Shown here piece after piece: positions 10,888-19,827 of a stretch of DNA of 64,000 nucleotides (its first letter is position 1; every line of letters starts with the position of its first letter). A program made the position numbers and the translations under genes. The DNA is from Methylocapsa sp. S129 (lineage in GTDB: Bacteria; Pseudomonadota; Alphaproteobacteria; Rhizobiales; Beijerinckiaceae), in NCBI RefSeq assembly GCF_009765995.1, contig NZ_LMUI01000013.1:25401-89400 (forward strand). Direction: 5' to 3'. The notes beneath the pieces are model-generated. The model did no database searches and was not told the origin of the DNA. It worked only from the letters and a program-made list of their open reading frames with translations.

Positions 10888-12665
10888 GATTTTCCTCCAT
10901 GCGCGGCGGCGCCAGGGCCAGCCGCTTTGAATCCCAATATCTGCGCCATCGCATCCGACAGAAGCGCCGTGGCGTCTGGCGCTGACTTCGCATGGCGGAA
11001 AGCGATATGCTGATCAGGCCGCACCAGTAGGCAGCCCGCCTCCTCGATTTCGTTGACGTCAGGCCAGGCGCCATAGATATCGGTGAGGTCGCGTCCTGGT
11101 CCAATCGTGAAGGCGGCGATCTCGACGCCGGTCTGCGCGGAAACAGCTTTCGTCGCCTCGACCCAGGCCTCGCCGCCAATGCCGGTGAGCACGGTGAATC
11201 TGCCCTTGCCGACGACATCGAGCGAGGAAACTTTCTCGCCATGACGGTCGAACCAGACGTGCGGCAGCCGCGCGCCGGGCCGCGTCGTCGCCTGATAGTA
11301 AAGCTCCTTGTCCCGCTTCCATTCCGGTTCAGGCGTTCCATCCGGCACGATGGCCCCTGACGCATAGCGCTGGTTCATCTCGACGCCGTGACAATTGAAC
11401 TCATAAGACTTGAACGCGATAGCCTTGCGCAACTTTTCGCGCTGCTCGGCGGCGCGCGGATTGCTTTCTTTCCGCGATTCCATATTCGCCTTCATCTGGT
11501 CGGGGTCCTTGGTCGAGAGCAGGCCGAGCGCCTCGAAAATGGGTCCGAACTCGCCGATTGACTGATTGGCCCGCGTCACGATCTGCTTGGCGATCGGAAT
11601 CCGCTCCGCCTCGTAGCTCGCCAACAACGCAGGCGCGGCTTTGCCCTTGAGGACAAGCGCCAGTTTCCAGGCGAGATTGAACGCGTCCTGGATCGAGGTG
11701 TTCGATCCCAGCCCATTCGACGGGGGATGGCGATGCACCGCATCGCCCATGCAGAACACCCGGCCTCTTGTATTGGCGGTCGCATACATATCGTTCACCG
11801 TCCAGACCGAAGCGCTTTCTATCCTGATCGGCACGCTGTCGTCGCCGATGAGCTTATGCGCGATCTCTGTCGCAAGTTTGTCGTCGACGACCGGGGGCGG
11901 CTCGTTGATGTCATAGCCCCAGATGATCAGCCATTTGTTCCACGGCCGCACCATGCGCACAACGCCCATGCCGATGCCGCCGACATCGGAACCCGGTTGC
12001 ATGATCCAGTAGAGCACGCTTGGCCGGTGCGCGACAAAGCGCGTCAGATCGGCCTCGAAGACGATGTTCATCGAGCCCGCGACGCCCATCTTGCCTTCCA
12101 TCGGCAGTGCGACGTCTTCGGCGACCTTCGAGCGCCCGCCATCCGCGCCGATCATATATTTGGCGCGCACCTGATGCGTAACGCCCGACACGCGGTCGAC
12201 AATCTCTGCCGTCACGCCGTCCGTATCCTGCTGCAGCGACAAATATTCCCAGTTGAAGCAGACGGTCGCGCCGCGCCGCGCCGCATTGCCGATCAAGATG
12301 GGCTCCATCAGGTCCTGGGGAACATCGCAGATCGTGGTCGGGCTCGCCAAAGTATAATCGGCGAAGCGATTGGGATGCATGCCCCAGGAATAAAGGCGAC
12401 CAAGCTCCTCGCCCGCCAGCGACGTGCAGAATACGTTGTTGCCCATCAGGTTTTGCGCCGCGCGCTTGGCGTTGACTTCTTCCTCGATCCCCGCGTCGCG
12501 CAGCACTTCCATCGTGCGCTGGTTGGTGATGTGCGCGCGCGGCGTTCGGCAGGTCCAGTTGAACTTGGTCGCCACCAGCGTCTTGACGCCGTAAGTGGCG
12601 AGCAGCAAAGCGGCCGCCGACCCGGCCGGCCCGCTGCCGATGATGAGAACATCTGTTTCAATCAT
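10884..12665 (-). CDS. FAD-dependent phenol hydroxylase, TfdB-like
   Basis: This 593-residue class A flavin monooxygenase has the FAD dinucleotide motif IIGSGPAGSAAALLLA at residues 8-23, the middle motif GADGGRS, the FAD-pyrophosphate motif FCMGDAVHRHPPSNG and a C-terminal thioredoxin-like domain. Length and layout match 2,4-dichlorophenol 6-monooxygenase and phenol 2-monooxygenase. In this operon it probably hydroxylates a resorcinol-type or substituted phenol to hydroxyquinol, using NAD(P)H and oxygen. It overlaps the permease gene upstream by eight bases, with GAGGAAA as ribosome site. Confidence 0.87.
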   Translation of the reverse strand: MIETDVLIIGSGPAGSAAALLLATYGVKTLVATKFNWTCRTPRAHITNQRTMEVLRDAGIEEEVNAKRAAQNLMGNNVFCTSLAGEELGRLYSWGMHPNRFADYTLASPTTICDVPQDLMEPILIGNAARRGATVCFNWEYLSLQQDTDGVTAEIVDRVSGVTHQVRAKYMIGADGGRSKVAEDVALPMEGKMGVAGSMNIVFEADLTRFVAHRPSVLYWIMQPGSDVGGIGMGVVRMVRPWNKWLIIWGYDINEPPPVVDDKLATEIAHKLIGDDSVPIRIESASVWTVNDMYATANTRGRVFCMGDAVHRHPPSNGLGSNTSIQDAFNLAWKLALVLKGKAAPALLASYEAERIPIAKQIVTRANQSIGEFGPIFEALGLLSTKDPDQMKANMESRKESNPRAAEQREKLRKAIAFKSYEFNCHGVEMNQRYASGAIVPDGTPEPEWKRDKELYYQATTRPGARLPHVWFDRHGEKVSSLDVVGKGRFTVLTGIGGEAWVEATKAVSAQTGVEIAAFTIGPGRDLTDIYGAWPDVNEIEEAGCLLVRPDQHIAFRHAKSAPDATALLSDAMAQILGFKAAGPGAAAHGGKS

Positions 12666-13773
12666 GGGAAATTTCCTCTTCTACTGCGGGAGACGACTTC
12701 GGATCGCCAGCAGCGCTTGCGAATTCCAGACTGCGGCGGATCGGAAACAGATGAAGGTCGAAGCGTTCGGCCAGCGTTCCCCAAACGCCTTTGGGAAAGA
12801 ACAGCATGACGATGATCGCCAATGCGCCCAGCAGCATCAGATAGACGCTGCCGAACGAGGATAATTCGTTCTGGATCAGCCAGAATATGAGGACGCCGAC
12901 GATCGGCCCTTCGATCGTCGCAATGCCGCCAATGATGACGATGAAAAAGACGAACGCCGTCCAGTCGATCAGCGAGAAGGCGGCGTCGGGCGAGATTCTC
13001 GCCTTGGCCAGATAGATCAAAGCGCCCGTCATGCCCGCGCCGAACGCGCTGACGACATAAACGAGGCGTTTCATGCGGGTGGCGTCGACGCCCACCGACC
13101 CCGAGGCCGCTTCATTGTCGCGGATCGCCGCGAGCGCCAGGCCGCGCCTTGACCGCAGCAGCCCATAGACCAGCCCGATCGCGCCGATCGCCAGGATCAG
13201 CGCGAGCCAATAGTCCGCCTTGTCGCGCGCAACCGCCGCCCGCTCGCCGGTCATTTGCACGATCCACTGGACAAAAGCGGCGTCGTTGGTCGCTTCTTTG
13301 GGTAAGGCCGTTCCCGTACCGCCGCCCAGAATCTTGACCTGCGCAAGGATGAGGCGAAAAACCTCGGCGACAACCCAGGTGCCCACGGCGAAATAGGCGC
13401 CCTTCAGTCGAAACACCAGAAACGAAGTGGGCAGCGCGACCAGCGCCGCGATAGCCCCTGACAGCACGATCGCCAATACAGGGTCGACGCCGCCGAGGAT
13501 CGTCCAGGCGAACAGGAGATAGGCGCCGAGCCCGACGAACGCCTGCTGCCCGACCGAAATCAGGCCGGAATAGCCGGCGAGAAGATTCCAGAACTGCGCC
13601 AACGACAGCATCGTCAGGATGAAGAACATGTTCTGCATGACGCTCCGCCCCGCAAAGAACGGCAGCGCCGCCAGAACAACGACGAGAACCACGCAACAAA
13701 CCGCGGCGATCGTCGAAACCGGCGTTCGCGTCCGGATGGCGAAGCGAGGGGCGGCGGCATTCGTCATCGCCAT
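12658..13773 (-). CDS. Branched-chain-type ABC permease, LivM family (aromatic cluster)
   Basis: This 371-residue inner-membrane permease has about nine hydrophobic segments, the LivM block ISVGQQAFVGLGAYLLF near residues 75-91 and the cytoplasmic loop RSRRGLALAAIRDNEAAS contacting the ATPases. It forms the channel with the LivH-type partner four bases upstream. Its placement between uptake and catabolic genes suggests it imports the aromatic substrate rather than an amino acid. The start is ATG 13773 (a second ATG lies two codons on), without a strong ribosome site, consistent with coupling to the upstream gene. Confidence 0.9.
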   Translation of the reverse strand: MAMTNAAAPRFAIRTRTPVSTIAAVCCVVLVVVLAALPFFAGRSVMQNMFFILTMLSLAQFWNLLAGYSGLISVGQQAFVGLGAYLLFAWTILGGVDPVLAIVLSGAIAALVALPTSFLVFRLKGAYFAVGTWVVAEVFRLILAQVKILGGGTGTALPKEATNDAAFVQWIVQMTGERAAVARDKADYWLALILAIGAIGLVYGLLRSRRGLALAAIRDNEAASGSVGVDATRMKRLVYVVSAFGAGMTGALIYLAKARISPDAAFSLIDWTAFVFFIVIIGGIATIEGPIVGVLIFWLIQNELSSFGSVYLMLLGALAIIVMLFFPKGVWGTLAERFDLHLFPIRRSLEFASAAGDPKSSPAVEEEISHD

Positions 13774-13777
13774 GGCG

Positions 13778-14647
13778 TCAATCCACGGCGCGAGGAAACA
13801 GGCCGCGCGGCGCGACGGCGAGGACGACGAGAAAGGCGAGATGGCCCGCCAGCAATTGCCATTCGGGATTGATCGAAGCGCCGATCGTTTGTGCGACGCC
13901 CAAGATCACGCCGCCCGCCAACGTGCCCCATAGGCTGCCCAAGCCGCCGATGATCACCGCTTCAAAAGCGAAGATCAGCCGCCCGGGCCCAATCGTCGGA
14001 TCGAAATTGGCGCGCAGCCCCAGAAACAAGGCCGCGATCGTACAAACGGTCAGCGCGACGCCCATCGCGATCGCAAACAATTGCTTATCGTCGATCCCCA
14101 TCAGGCGCGCCGTGACGGGATCGTCGGACACCGCGCGAAAGGCGCGGCCAAGCGCCGTGCGGTAGAAAAGCTGGTTGAGCGCGACAATGACGCCGACGGC
14201 GGCCGCAAAGGTCAGCAGCGGCATGATTCCGATCGCCATACCGTTGAAGAGCGGCAGGGAGGCCGTCTCGATTCCGTCCGTCGTCAAGCGCCGGCTGTCG
14301 GCCGAAAATCCCGTCAGCATCGCATTTTGCAAAATGATCGACAGGCCGAAGGTCGTCAGCAGCGGAACCAATATGTCGTTGCCGATCACCCGATTGAGCA
14401 GCCCCGCCTGCAAGACGTAGCCGGCCGCGAACATCAGCGGAAGCGCGATGAGGAAGCTGAGGATGATCCCCAGATGTAGAGCGTTGGCGATCAGCAGAAT
14501 GAGATAAGCGGCCAGAACGATCAGGTCGCCATGAGCGAGATTGACAAGCCGCATGACGCCGAAGATCAGCGCGAGGCCGGCGGCGAATAGAGCGTAAAGA
14601 CCGCCCAGTAAAACGCCCTGGAGGATAGTGTCGAAAATCGCGGTCAT
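13778..14647 (-). CDS. Branched-chain-type ABC permease, LivH family (aromatic cluster)
   Basis: This 289-residue inner-membrane permease shows the LivH signature near its N-terminus (GLYALFAAGLALIFGVMRLV and then NLAHGD) and the C-terminal block FEAVIIGGLGSLWGTLAGG. The start is ATG 14647 with AAGGGGGAG just upstream, giving the normal LivH N-terminus; the longer open frame to 14689 would overlap livF and lacks a ribosome site. It follows the LivF-type ATPase by ten bases and is part of the same minus-strand operon. Confidence 0.91.
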   Translation of the reverse strand: MTAIFDTILQGVLLGGLYALFAAGLALIFGVMRLVNLAHGDLIVLAAYLILLIANALHLGIILSFLIALPLMFAAGYVLQAGLLNRVIGNDILVPLLTTFGLSIILQNAMLTGFSADSRRLTTDGIETASLPLFNGMAIGIMPLLTFAAAVGVIVALNQLFYRTALGRAFRAVSDDPVTARLMGIDDKQLFAIAMGVALTVCTIAALFLGLRANFDPTIGPGRLIFAFEAVIIGGLGSLWGTLAGGVILGVAQTIGASINPEWQLLAGHLAFLVVLAVAPRGLFPRAVD

Positions 14648-14657
14648 CGCTCCCCCT

Positions 14658-15359
14658 TCAATGGCCGAAATAGGCTTCGTGGATCGCATCGCGCGACAGC
14701 GCGGCCGGCGCGCCCGATAGCGTCACGCGGCCCTCCTGAAAACAATAGACCCGGTCGGCCACCGCCATCGCCTGGGCGATGTCCTGCTCGACGATGACGA
14801 GGCTGACGCCGCCCTGCTTGATGCGCGGCAAGGCCGCATAGATGTCGCGAATGACGATCGGCGCGAGGCCGAGCGAAATCTCGTCGCAAAGCAGCAGGCG
14901 CGGGTTCGACATCAACGCGCGGCCGATCGTCACCATCTGCTGCTGGCCGCCCGACAGCGCCGTGGCGGGGCTCAAACGCCGCTCCCACAGCATCGGGAAA
15001 AGCTCATAGACGGACCGCAAGGTCCAATATCCCGGCGTCTTTTGCGACCAGGCGCCGACGCTCAGATTTTCTTCAACGCTCAGCGAGGGAAAAAGCTTGC
15101 GCCCCTCAGGCGCCATGGCGATGCCGCGACGCACAATCCGCGCGGGCGATACGCCGCCGATCGCCTCGCCGTCGAAGCGGATGGATTCAGGAGCGGAGGC
15201 GAGCAGGCCGCATATGGCGCGCAGAAACGTCGATTTGCCGGCCCCGTTCGCGCCGATGATCGCCACCGTCTCTCCCGCCTCGATGGTGAAATCCACACCG
15301 AACAGCGCCTTGAAGTCGCCGTAGCGGGCGGTCAGGCCACGGGTTTCAAGCAGCGCCAT
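14658..15359 (-). CDS. ABC transporter ATPase, LivF family (aromatic cluster)
   Basis: This 233-residue ATPase has Walker A GANGAGKST, the block APEGRKLFPSLSVEENL typical of LivF, the signature LSGGQQQMVTIGRALM, Walker B LLLCDEISLGL and a switch histidine replaced by Gln in IVEQDI, as is usual in LivF. It forms the ATPase pair with the LivG-type protein encoded nine bases upstream. The start is ATG 15359 after AGGGACAGGA. Confidence 0.92.
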   Translation of the reverse strand: MALLETRGLTARYGDFKALFGVDFTIEAGETVAIIGANGAGKSTFLRAICGLLASAPESIRFDGEAIGGVSPARIVRRGIAMAPEGRKLFPSLSVEENLSVGAWSQKTPGYWTLRSVYELFPMLWERRLSPATALSGGQQQMVTIGRALMSNPRLLLCDEISLGLAPIVIRDIYAALPRIKQGGVSLVIVEQDIAQAMAVADRVYCFQEGRVTLSGAPAALSRDAIHEAYFGH

Positions 15360-15368
15360 TCCTGTCCC

Positions 15369-16097
15369 TCAGATCGGCGAGCCGAGATAGATTTCGCGCA
15401 CCTGCGCGCTGTCCATCACTTCGCGCGGATCGCCCTGCGCGATCAGGCGCCCGAAGTTTAGAACGACGAGCCTGGAGACGACCGCCAGCAGCGCATGCAC
15501 GATATGTTCGATCCAGATGATCGTCGTTCCCGAGGCGTGGATCTTGCGGATCGCCGCCACCAACTCCTGGCATTCGCCTTCGGTCAGCCCGCCCGCGATT
15601 TCATCGAGCAGCAGCAGGCGCGGTTGGGTGGCCAGCGCGCGCGCCATTTCGAGGCGCTTGCGATCGAGCAGCGACAGTGAACCGGCGAGGCGGTTGGCTT
15701 TGGACAGGAGGCCCGTCGCCTCGAGAACCTCGCCGCAGGATTCCACCACTTCCGCCTCTCGCTTGCCGCGCCCGAAACAGGCGGCCACCAGAAGGTTTTC
15801 GAACACCGTGAGCTTTTCGAACGGCGCCGGAATCTGATGGGAGCGGCCGATGCCCGCGACGCATCGCTGCTGCGCGCTCGCCCGCGTGACATCGCGCCCG
15901 TCGAGCAACACGCGGCCAGCGCTTGGCGCGAGCGCGCCGGAGACAAGGCTGAACAGCGTCGACTTGCCCGCGCCATTGGGCCCGATAATGCCCAAAGCCT
16001 CGCCCTCCGGCACATCGAACGAAATCGCATCGGCCGCTTTCAGCGCGCCGAAGGATTTCGAGAGATCGCGCAATTCCAGGATCATGGGTTTTCGCAT
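15369..16097 (-). CDS. ABC transporter ATPase, LivG family (aromatic cluster)
   Basis: This protein of up to 242 residues is a LivG-type ATPase with Walker A GPNGAGKST, the block GIGRSHQIPAPFEKLTVFENL, the signature-equivalent LSLLDRKRLEMARAL and Walker B LLLLDEIAGGL. The LSGGQ motif is degenerate (LSLLDRK), as in many LivG proteins. The ATG at 16085 (MILELRDLS) is an equally possible start; neither start has a good ribosome site. It is separated from the binding-protein gene by a strong hairpin (16108-16145), which may set transporter levels below that of the binding protein. Confidence 0.9.
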   Translation of the reverse strand: MRKPMILELRDLSKSFGALKAADAISFDVPEGEALGIIGPNGAGKSTLFSLVSGALAPSAGRVLLDGRDVTRASAQQRCVAGIGRSHQIPAPFEKLTVFENLLVAACFGRGKREAEVVESCGEVLEATGLLSKANRLAGSLSLLDRKRLEMARALATQPRLLLLDEIAGGLTEGECQELVAAIRKIHASGTTIIWIEHIVHALLAVVSRLVVLNFGRLIAQGDPREVMDSAQVREIYLGSPI

Positions 16098-16107
16098 CGC
16101 AGCCAGC

Positions 16108-16145
16108 GCATCGCTCCTCCCCGCGTTTGCGGGGAGGAGCGATGC
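16108..16145. repeat. 17-bp intercistronic hairpin between binding protein and livG-type genes
   Basis: Bases 16108-16124 and 16129-16145 are perfect reverse complements around GTTT. No T-run follows on the minus strand, so it is not a classical terminator. Hairpins after binding-protein genes commonly protect that part of the mRNA from 3' decay. Its GCTCCTCCCCGC-type core resembles the hairpins at 28182-28201 and 63968-63990, suggesting a dispersed repeat family. Confidence 0.75.
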
Positions 16146-16152
16146 AGGGGCC

Positions 16153-17472
16153 TCAGGTGATCACTTCCATCTTGCCGCCCGTCGGAATGTTCGGCGCCGT
16201 CTGGTTGTCGACAATGACGATCTGATATTTGCCGTCCGCGCCAAGCCGCCATTGACCGCCGACGATCGGGGTCTTCGAGATGTTCTTGCGCGCGAAGGGC
16301 GGCAAGGCGTCGCTGCCAAACTTCACCGGGCCGACGATGGTTTCAAGATTGGTGGCGGCGATCGAGGCGACATTGGCTTTGGGATCGGTAGGATCGGCGC
16401 TGCGCTTGAGCACGTCCGCGGCGACTTCGAACAGGGCATGCGCGAAACCGATCGGCTGCGTCCATGGCTTGCCTGTCGCCGTCGTATAGCCCTTGGCGAG
16501 ATCGGCGGAAGAGACGCCGCTCAGCGAAGACTTGAAGGGAAAGGCCGGGCTCCACCAGACTTCGCAGGAAAGATTGTTGCCGGCCTTGCCCAAGGCGTCG
16601 AGCGCGACCGGGAACAGGATCGCCTTGCCGATCGACGCCACCTTCGGCCGAAAACCCTTCTGGTTGGCCTGATTCCAGAATGTCGTAAAGTCGGGCGGAA
16701 TCACCACGCCGGTGATGATCTCGGCCTGCGCCTGTTTGAACGCGGCGATTTGCGCGCTGAAATCGTCGGTCAGATCCTGATAGCGGCCGGGATCGGCGAG
16801 CTTGTAGCCGAGCTTGTCGAGGACCGGCGGGAAGCCCACCATCTTGTCGCCCCAGGCGTTGCCGTCGCCGTCATTGGGGAACAGGCCGCCGACCGATTTG
16901 TTGGTGGAGACCTGTCCCCACATATTGGTGTAGGCGGCGATGACGTCCTCAAGACCCCAGAAGAAATGGAAGGTGTTTTCGAACGGCTTCCATGTCTTGG
17001 CGTCGCCGGGATTGGCCTGGCGGCCGATGAAATAGGGCTGCCACGGCGCCGCAGTGGAGACGCAGGGAACGCCCTCGATTTCGCATTGCGTCGAGACCGG
17101 ATTGGTGGTCTCGGGCGTCGATGCGACCAGCATCAAATTGACTTCGTCCTTGACGATCAGATCCTTGGCGACTTCGGCCGCTCGATTGGGGTTGGACTGG
17201 CTGTCCTTGACCACGATCTCGACGTTGTAAGTTGTCGAGCCAATCTTGAGGCCGCCCTTCAGGGTGTCGCGCACAAGGCCAAGATTGTAATTGTCCGCTT
17301 CCGCGAACGCCGCTAGAGGCCCGGTCTGCGGGCTGACGAAGCCGAGTTTCAGCAGCTTGGCCGCCGCCCGCACCGCCGGCGCGAATACGGCCGATGACGC
17401 GAGAGCCGCGCTCGTTGCGGCGCTGGTCGCCAAGAACTTGCGGCGTGTGAAAGTGAAAGTTCTGCTGACCAT
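16153..17472 (-). CDS. ABC transporter substrate-binding protein, LivK-like, Tat signal
   Basis: This 439-residue periplasmic protein of the Periplasmic_binding_6 group has a twin-arginine-like leader (TFTRRKFLATSAATSAAL, near residues 7-24) ending in AVRAAA, and the mature block KLGFVSPQTGPLAAF. The start is ATG 17472 with GGGAGGAAAC at ideal spacing; the open frame to 17622 would overlap the reductase gene. Its presence between maleylacetate reductase and a complete liv-type permease set indicates a dedicated importer, probably for a phenolic or resorcinol-type compound. Ligand identity is inferred from neighbours only. Confidence 0.88.
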   Translation of the reverse strand: MVSRTFTFTRRKFLATSAATSAALASSAVFAPAVRAAAKLLKLGFVSPQTGPLAAFAEADNYNLGLVRDTLKGGLKIGSTTYNVEIVVKDSQSNPNRAAEVAKDLIVKDEVNLMLVASTPETTNPVSTQCEIEGVPCVSTAAPWQPYFIGRQANPGDAKTWKPFENTFHFFWGLEDVIAAYTNMWGQVSTNKSVGGLFPNDGDGNAWGDKMVGFPPVLDKLGYKLADPGRYQDLTDDFSAQIAAFKQAQAEIITGVVIPPDFTTFWNQANQKGFRPKVASIGKAILFPVALDALGKAGNNLSCEVWWSPAFPFKSSLSGVSSADLAKGYTTATGKPWTQPIGFAHALFEVAADVLKRSADPTDPKANVASIAATNLETIVGPVKFGSDALPPFARKNISKTPIVGGQWRLGADGKYQIVIVDNQTAPNIPTGGKMEVIT

Positions 17473-17534
17473 TTTGTTTCCTCCCGTTTTGCGTTTCTTC
17501 GTCGCTTTGTTTGATTTTAGATCGCGGTTTAGTT

Positions 17535-18626
17535 TCAGATCGCGAGGTCCGGCGGCGCGCCGGACCAGGCGCGCGCAATCAATTGCTTGATGGAACCAAG
17601 GTCGAGCGGCCGCGGATTCCAATAGGGATTGGCGAGCGCCATTTCGGCGGCGCGCGCGATGCCCGCCTCCGGCATGCCGATATCGCGCAGCGCGCGCTTG
17701 GCCCCGATCCGACCAGCAAGATCATAAAGGCCCATCGCCGCCTCGGGCGCCCCCAATGCCCCGGCGATTCGCGCCATCGCCGGCTGCGTCGCGCGCGCAT
17801 TATAGGCGACCCCGTGGGGCAGCACGATCGTATGCGTCTCGGCGTGCGGCAGGTCGAACGCGCCGCCCAGCGTGTGGCAGAGCTTGTGATGAAGGCCCAT
17901 GCCGACCGCGCCAAGGCAGGTTCCGCTCAGCCAGGCGCCGTAAAGCGCCTGCCAGCGCGCGGCGCGATCGTCTGGATTTTCGACAATTCCGGGCAACGCT
18001 TTGGCCAGCGCCTCTATGCCCTCGCAGGCCATCAGGCTGACGATTGGATTGGCGTCCTGCGCATACAGCGCCTCGACGGAATGGGCGATCGCGTTCATAC
18101 CGCTGCTCGCCGAGAGAGAGGCTGGCAGCGACATCGTCAGATCGACATCGTAGATGACGGTTTCGGGCAGCACTTTCGCATCGCGGATCGTCTTTTTCGC
18201 GCCATGCTCGGTTTCGCCGAGGATCGGCGTCATCTCCGAGCCCGCATAGGTCGTCGGAATCACGATCTGCGGTAAATCGGTCCGCAAGGCGATCGCCTTG
18301 CCAAGGCCCGTAGTTGAGCCGCCGCCCAGCGCGACCGTGCAATCAGCGCCCAGTTCCCGCACCGCCTTAAGCGCGCGTTCCGTCACATCGACCGGCGTAT
18401 GCATCGTCGCCTCGGCAAACACACCGACGCTGAGATCGCCAAGCCTCGCTGAGAGATGGCGCGCCTGATCGACCTGTTGCGGCGTCGAAAGCACGATCGC
18501 GCGGCGGCCAAGCCGATGCACTTCGTCATGGACCTGGGCCAGCGTCCCAAAACCGAAGATAACGCGCGCGGGATGGCCGTTATAGATAAAGCCCGGCGTC
18601 GCACTGTCGTCGAAAGCTTGCTTCAA
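17535..18626 (-). CDS. Maleylacetate reductase (iron-containing alcohol dehydrogenase family)
   Basis: This 363-residue enzyme belongs to the Fe-ADH family. It has the NAD(P)-binding block ALGGGSTTGLGKAIALR, PTTYAGSEMTPILGET, the helix SGMNAIAHSVEALYA and the metal-site region GLHHKLCHTLGGAFDLPHAE. Such enzymes reduce maleylacetate to 3-oxoadipate, the step after hydroxyquinol cleavage. The start is TTG 18626 after AGGGACC; no ATG fits the conserved N-terminus. It is the first enzyme gene of the aromatic operon, 132 bases after the AraC regulator gene on the same strand. Confidence 0.9.
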   Translation of the reverse strand: MKQAFDDSATPGFIYNGHPARVIFGFGTLAQVHDEVHRLGRRAIVLSTPQQVDQARHLSARLGDLSVGVFAEATMHTPVDVTERALKAVRELGADCTVALGGGSTTGLGKAIALRTDLPQIVIPTTYAGSEMTPILGETEHGAKKTIRDAKVLPETVIYDVDLTMSLPASLSASSGMNAIAHSVEALYAQDANPIVSLMACEGIEALAKALPGIVENPDDRAARWQALYGAWLSGTCLGAVGMGLHHKLCHTLGGAFDLPHAETHTIVLPHGVAYNARATQPAMARIAGALGAPEAAMGLYDLAGRIGAKRALRDIGMPEAGIARAAEMALANPYWNPRPLDLGSIKQLIARAWSGAPPDLAI

Positions 18627-18758
18627 AGGTCCCTGCCCAACCGGTCTCCGCCCCGACGACCCGGGGATCGCTCTTTACATCGCTGGGATCATGCGTCGCC
18701 GCGCAGGGCGCGTCATGCACGTTCCAATCGTCCTGTTGCACGAAACGCGCGGCGCCGC

Positions 18759-19667
18759 TCAGGAATGCGACGCGCGTCGGAAGGCGGCGGGCGTAATTCC
18801 GGCAAGCCGGGTGAAAACCCGCGTCAGATGCCCCTGATGCGAGAAACCGCATTCGAAGGCCACTTGTGCGATCGAGCGCGGGGTTTCGCGGAGGAGCCGC
18901 TGGGCGCGTTGCAGCCGGAGGCGCATGATGTGCTGATGCGGCGCCGCCCCGGTGGTCGCCTTGAAGCGCCGGGCGAAATGGGTCGGGCTCAGGTTTGCGG
19001 CGCCGGCGAGATCGGCGAGAGTCAGCGTGCGCGTCAAATGGGCTTCCATGCAATCGACGACCCGATCGAGTTGGGCGCGCGTCAGTTCTCCGGGCGCGCG
19101 CGGTTCGGTCGATCGTCCGTCATAACTCGAATGGGCGCGAAGCAGATGCGCGCTCAAGGCGCGCGCGAGATAATCGACATAAACCGAAGCGCTCGGGTCC
19201 GCATCGCCCAAAGCGCCGCGAATATTAAGGGCAAGGCGTTCGATCAACGGGTCCTGATCGCCGAGGCGCGGCACCAGCTTCATCGCGTCCACCTCGGCGC
19301 CGAACAACTCGCTGGCGACTTCGCGCAGAACCTGATCGCGGACATAGACGTGAAGGCTTTCGAGCTTGCCTTCCAGCCGCACGCCAAAATCGACGCCTCC
19401 TGGCAGGATGAACAGCCCGCCAGGCGGAATGGCGCGCCTCGCCTGTCCATTGTCGAGGTATCGGCTGACGCTGACCGGCCCATCGAGATGCAAAACGACC
19501 AGATGGTCAGGAACGGCGCCATACGAGGCTTGGTACGGGGCCTCGCGCTGCGCCGACGCATAAAGCGAGGTCCAGCCGGAGCCATCGCTGGAAGCGCGAA
19601 GCCGATTGGTCTCCTGCCAAAGGATGCCATGCGTCTCATTGACGCCAAACGCGCCCGCCGCTCCCAT
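18759..19667 (-). CDS. AraC-family transcriptional regulator
   Basis: This 302-residue regulator has an N-terminal cupin-like sensor region and a C-terminal double helix-turn-helix (about the last 105 residues), with LTLADLAGAANLSPTHFARR and the second-motif block IAQVAFECGFSHQGHLTRVF. ATG 19667 is preferred because GGGGAGG lies five bases upstream; the open frame continues to a TTG at 19721 without a ribosome site. It stands directly upstream of the hydroxyquinol operon on the same strand and is the obvious candidate activator, responding to an aromatic compound. The inducer is not known. Confidence 0.88.
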   Translation of the reverse strand: MGAAGAFGVNETHGILWQETNRLRASSDGSGWTSLYASAQREAPYQASYGAVPDHLVVLHLDGPVSVSRYLDNGQARRAIPPGGLFILPGGVDFGVRLEGKLESLHVYVRDQVLREVASELFGAEVDAMKLVPRLGDQDPLIERLALNIRGALGDADPSASVYVDYLARALSAHLLRAHSSYDGRSTEPRAPGELTRAQLDRVVDCMEAHLTRTLTLADLAGAANLSPTHFARRFKATTGAAPHQHIMRLRLQRAQRLLRETPRSIAQVAFECGFSHQGHLTRVFTRLAGITPAAFRRASHS

Positions 19668-19789
19668 ATCGCCCTCCCCGATTGATCTCTCGGGATTGCT
19701 CGCCGCCGACGCCGCCTGCAAAAAAAGCCGCCGCGCGAAACGCTTGGCGAGGAAGCTAACCGAAATTTGGGCCGGCGGCGAGGATTTGC

Positions 19790-19827
19790 ATCCGCCCCGC
19801 CGCGACCGCCTGCAAGGCGGGGCGGAT
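19790..19827 (-). terminator. GC-rich hairpin between a small membrane-protein gene and araC-type gene
   Basis: Bases 19790-19801 and 19816-19827 are perfect 12-base reverse complements, with a smaller hairpin possible inside the 14-base loop. It begins at the last base of the upstream small gene's stop codon and would insulate the AraC gene from upstream transcription. There is no clear T-run on the minus strand, so termination is likely but not certain. Confidence 0.5.

Noticed and set aside
11727-12809. Plus-strand open frame of 360 codons
   Set aside because: It is antisense to the TfdB-like hydroxylase with its clear FAD motifs.
15850-17316. Plus-strand open frame of 488 codons
   Set aside because: It is antisense to the LivG-type and binding-protein genes, passes through the hairpin at 16108-16145 and shows only Arg/Gly-rich shadow composition.
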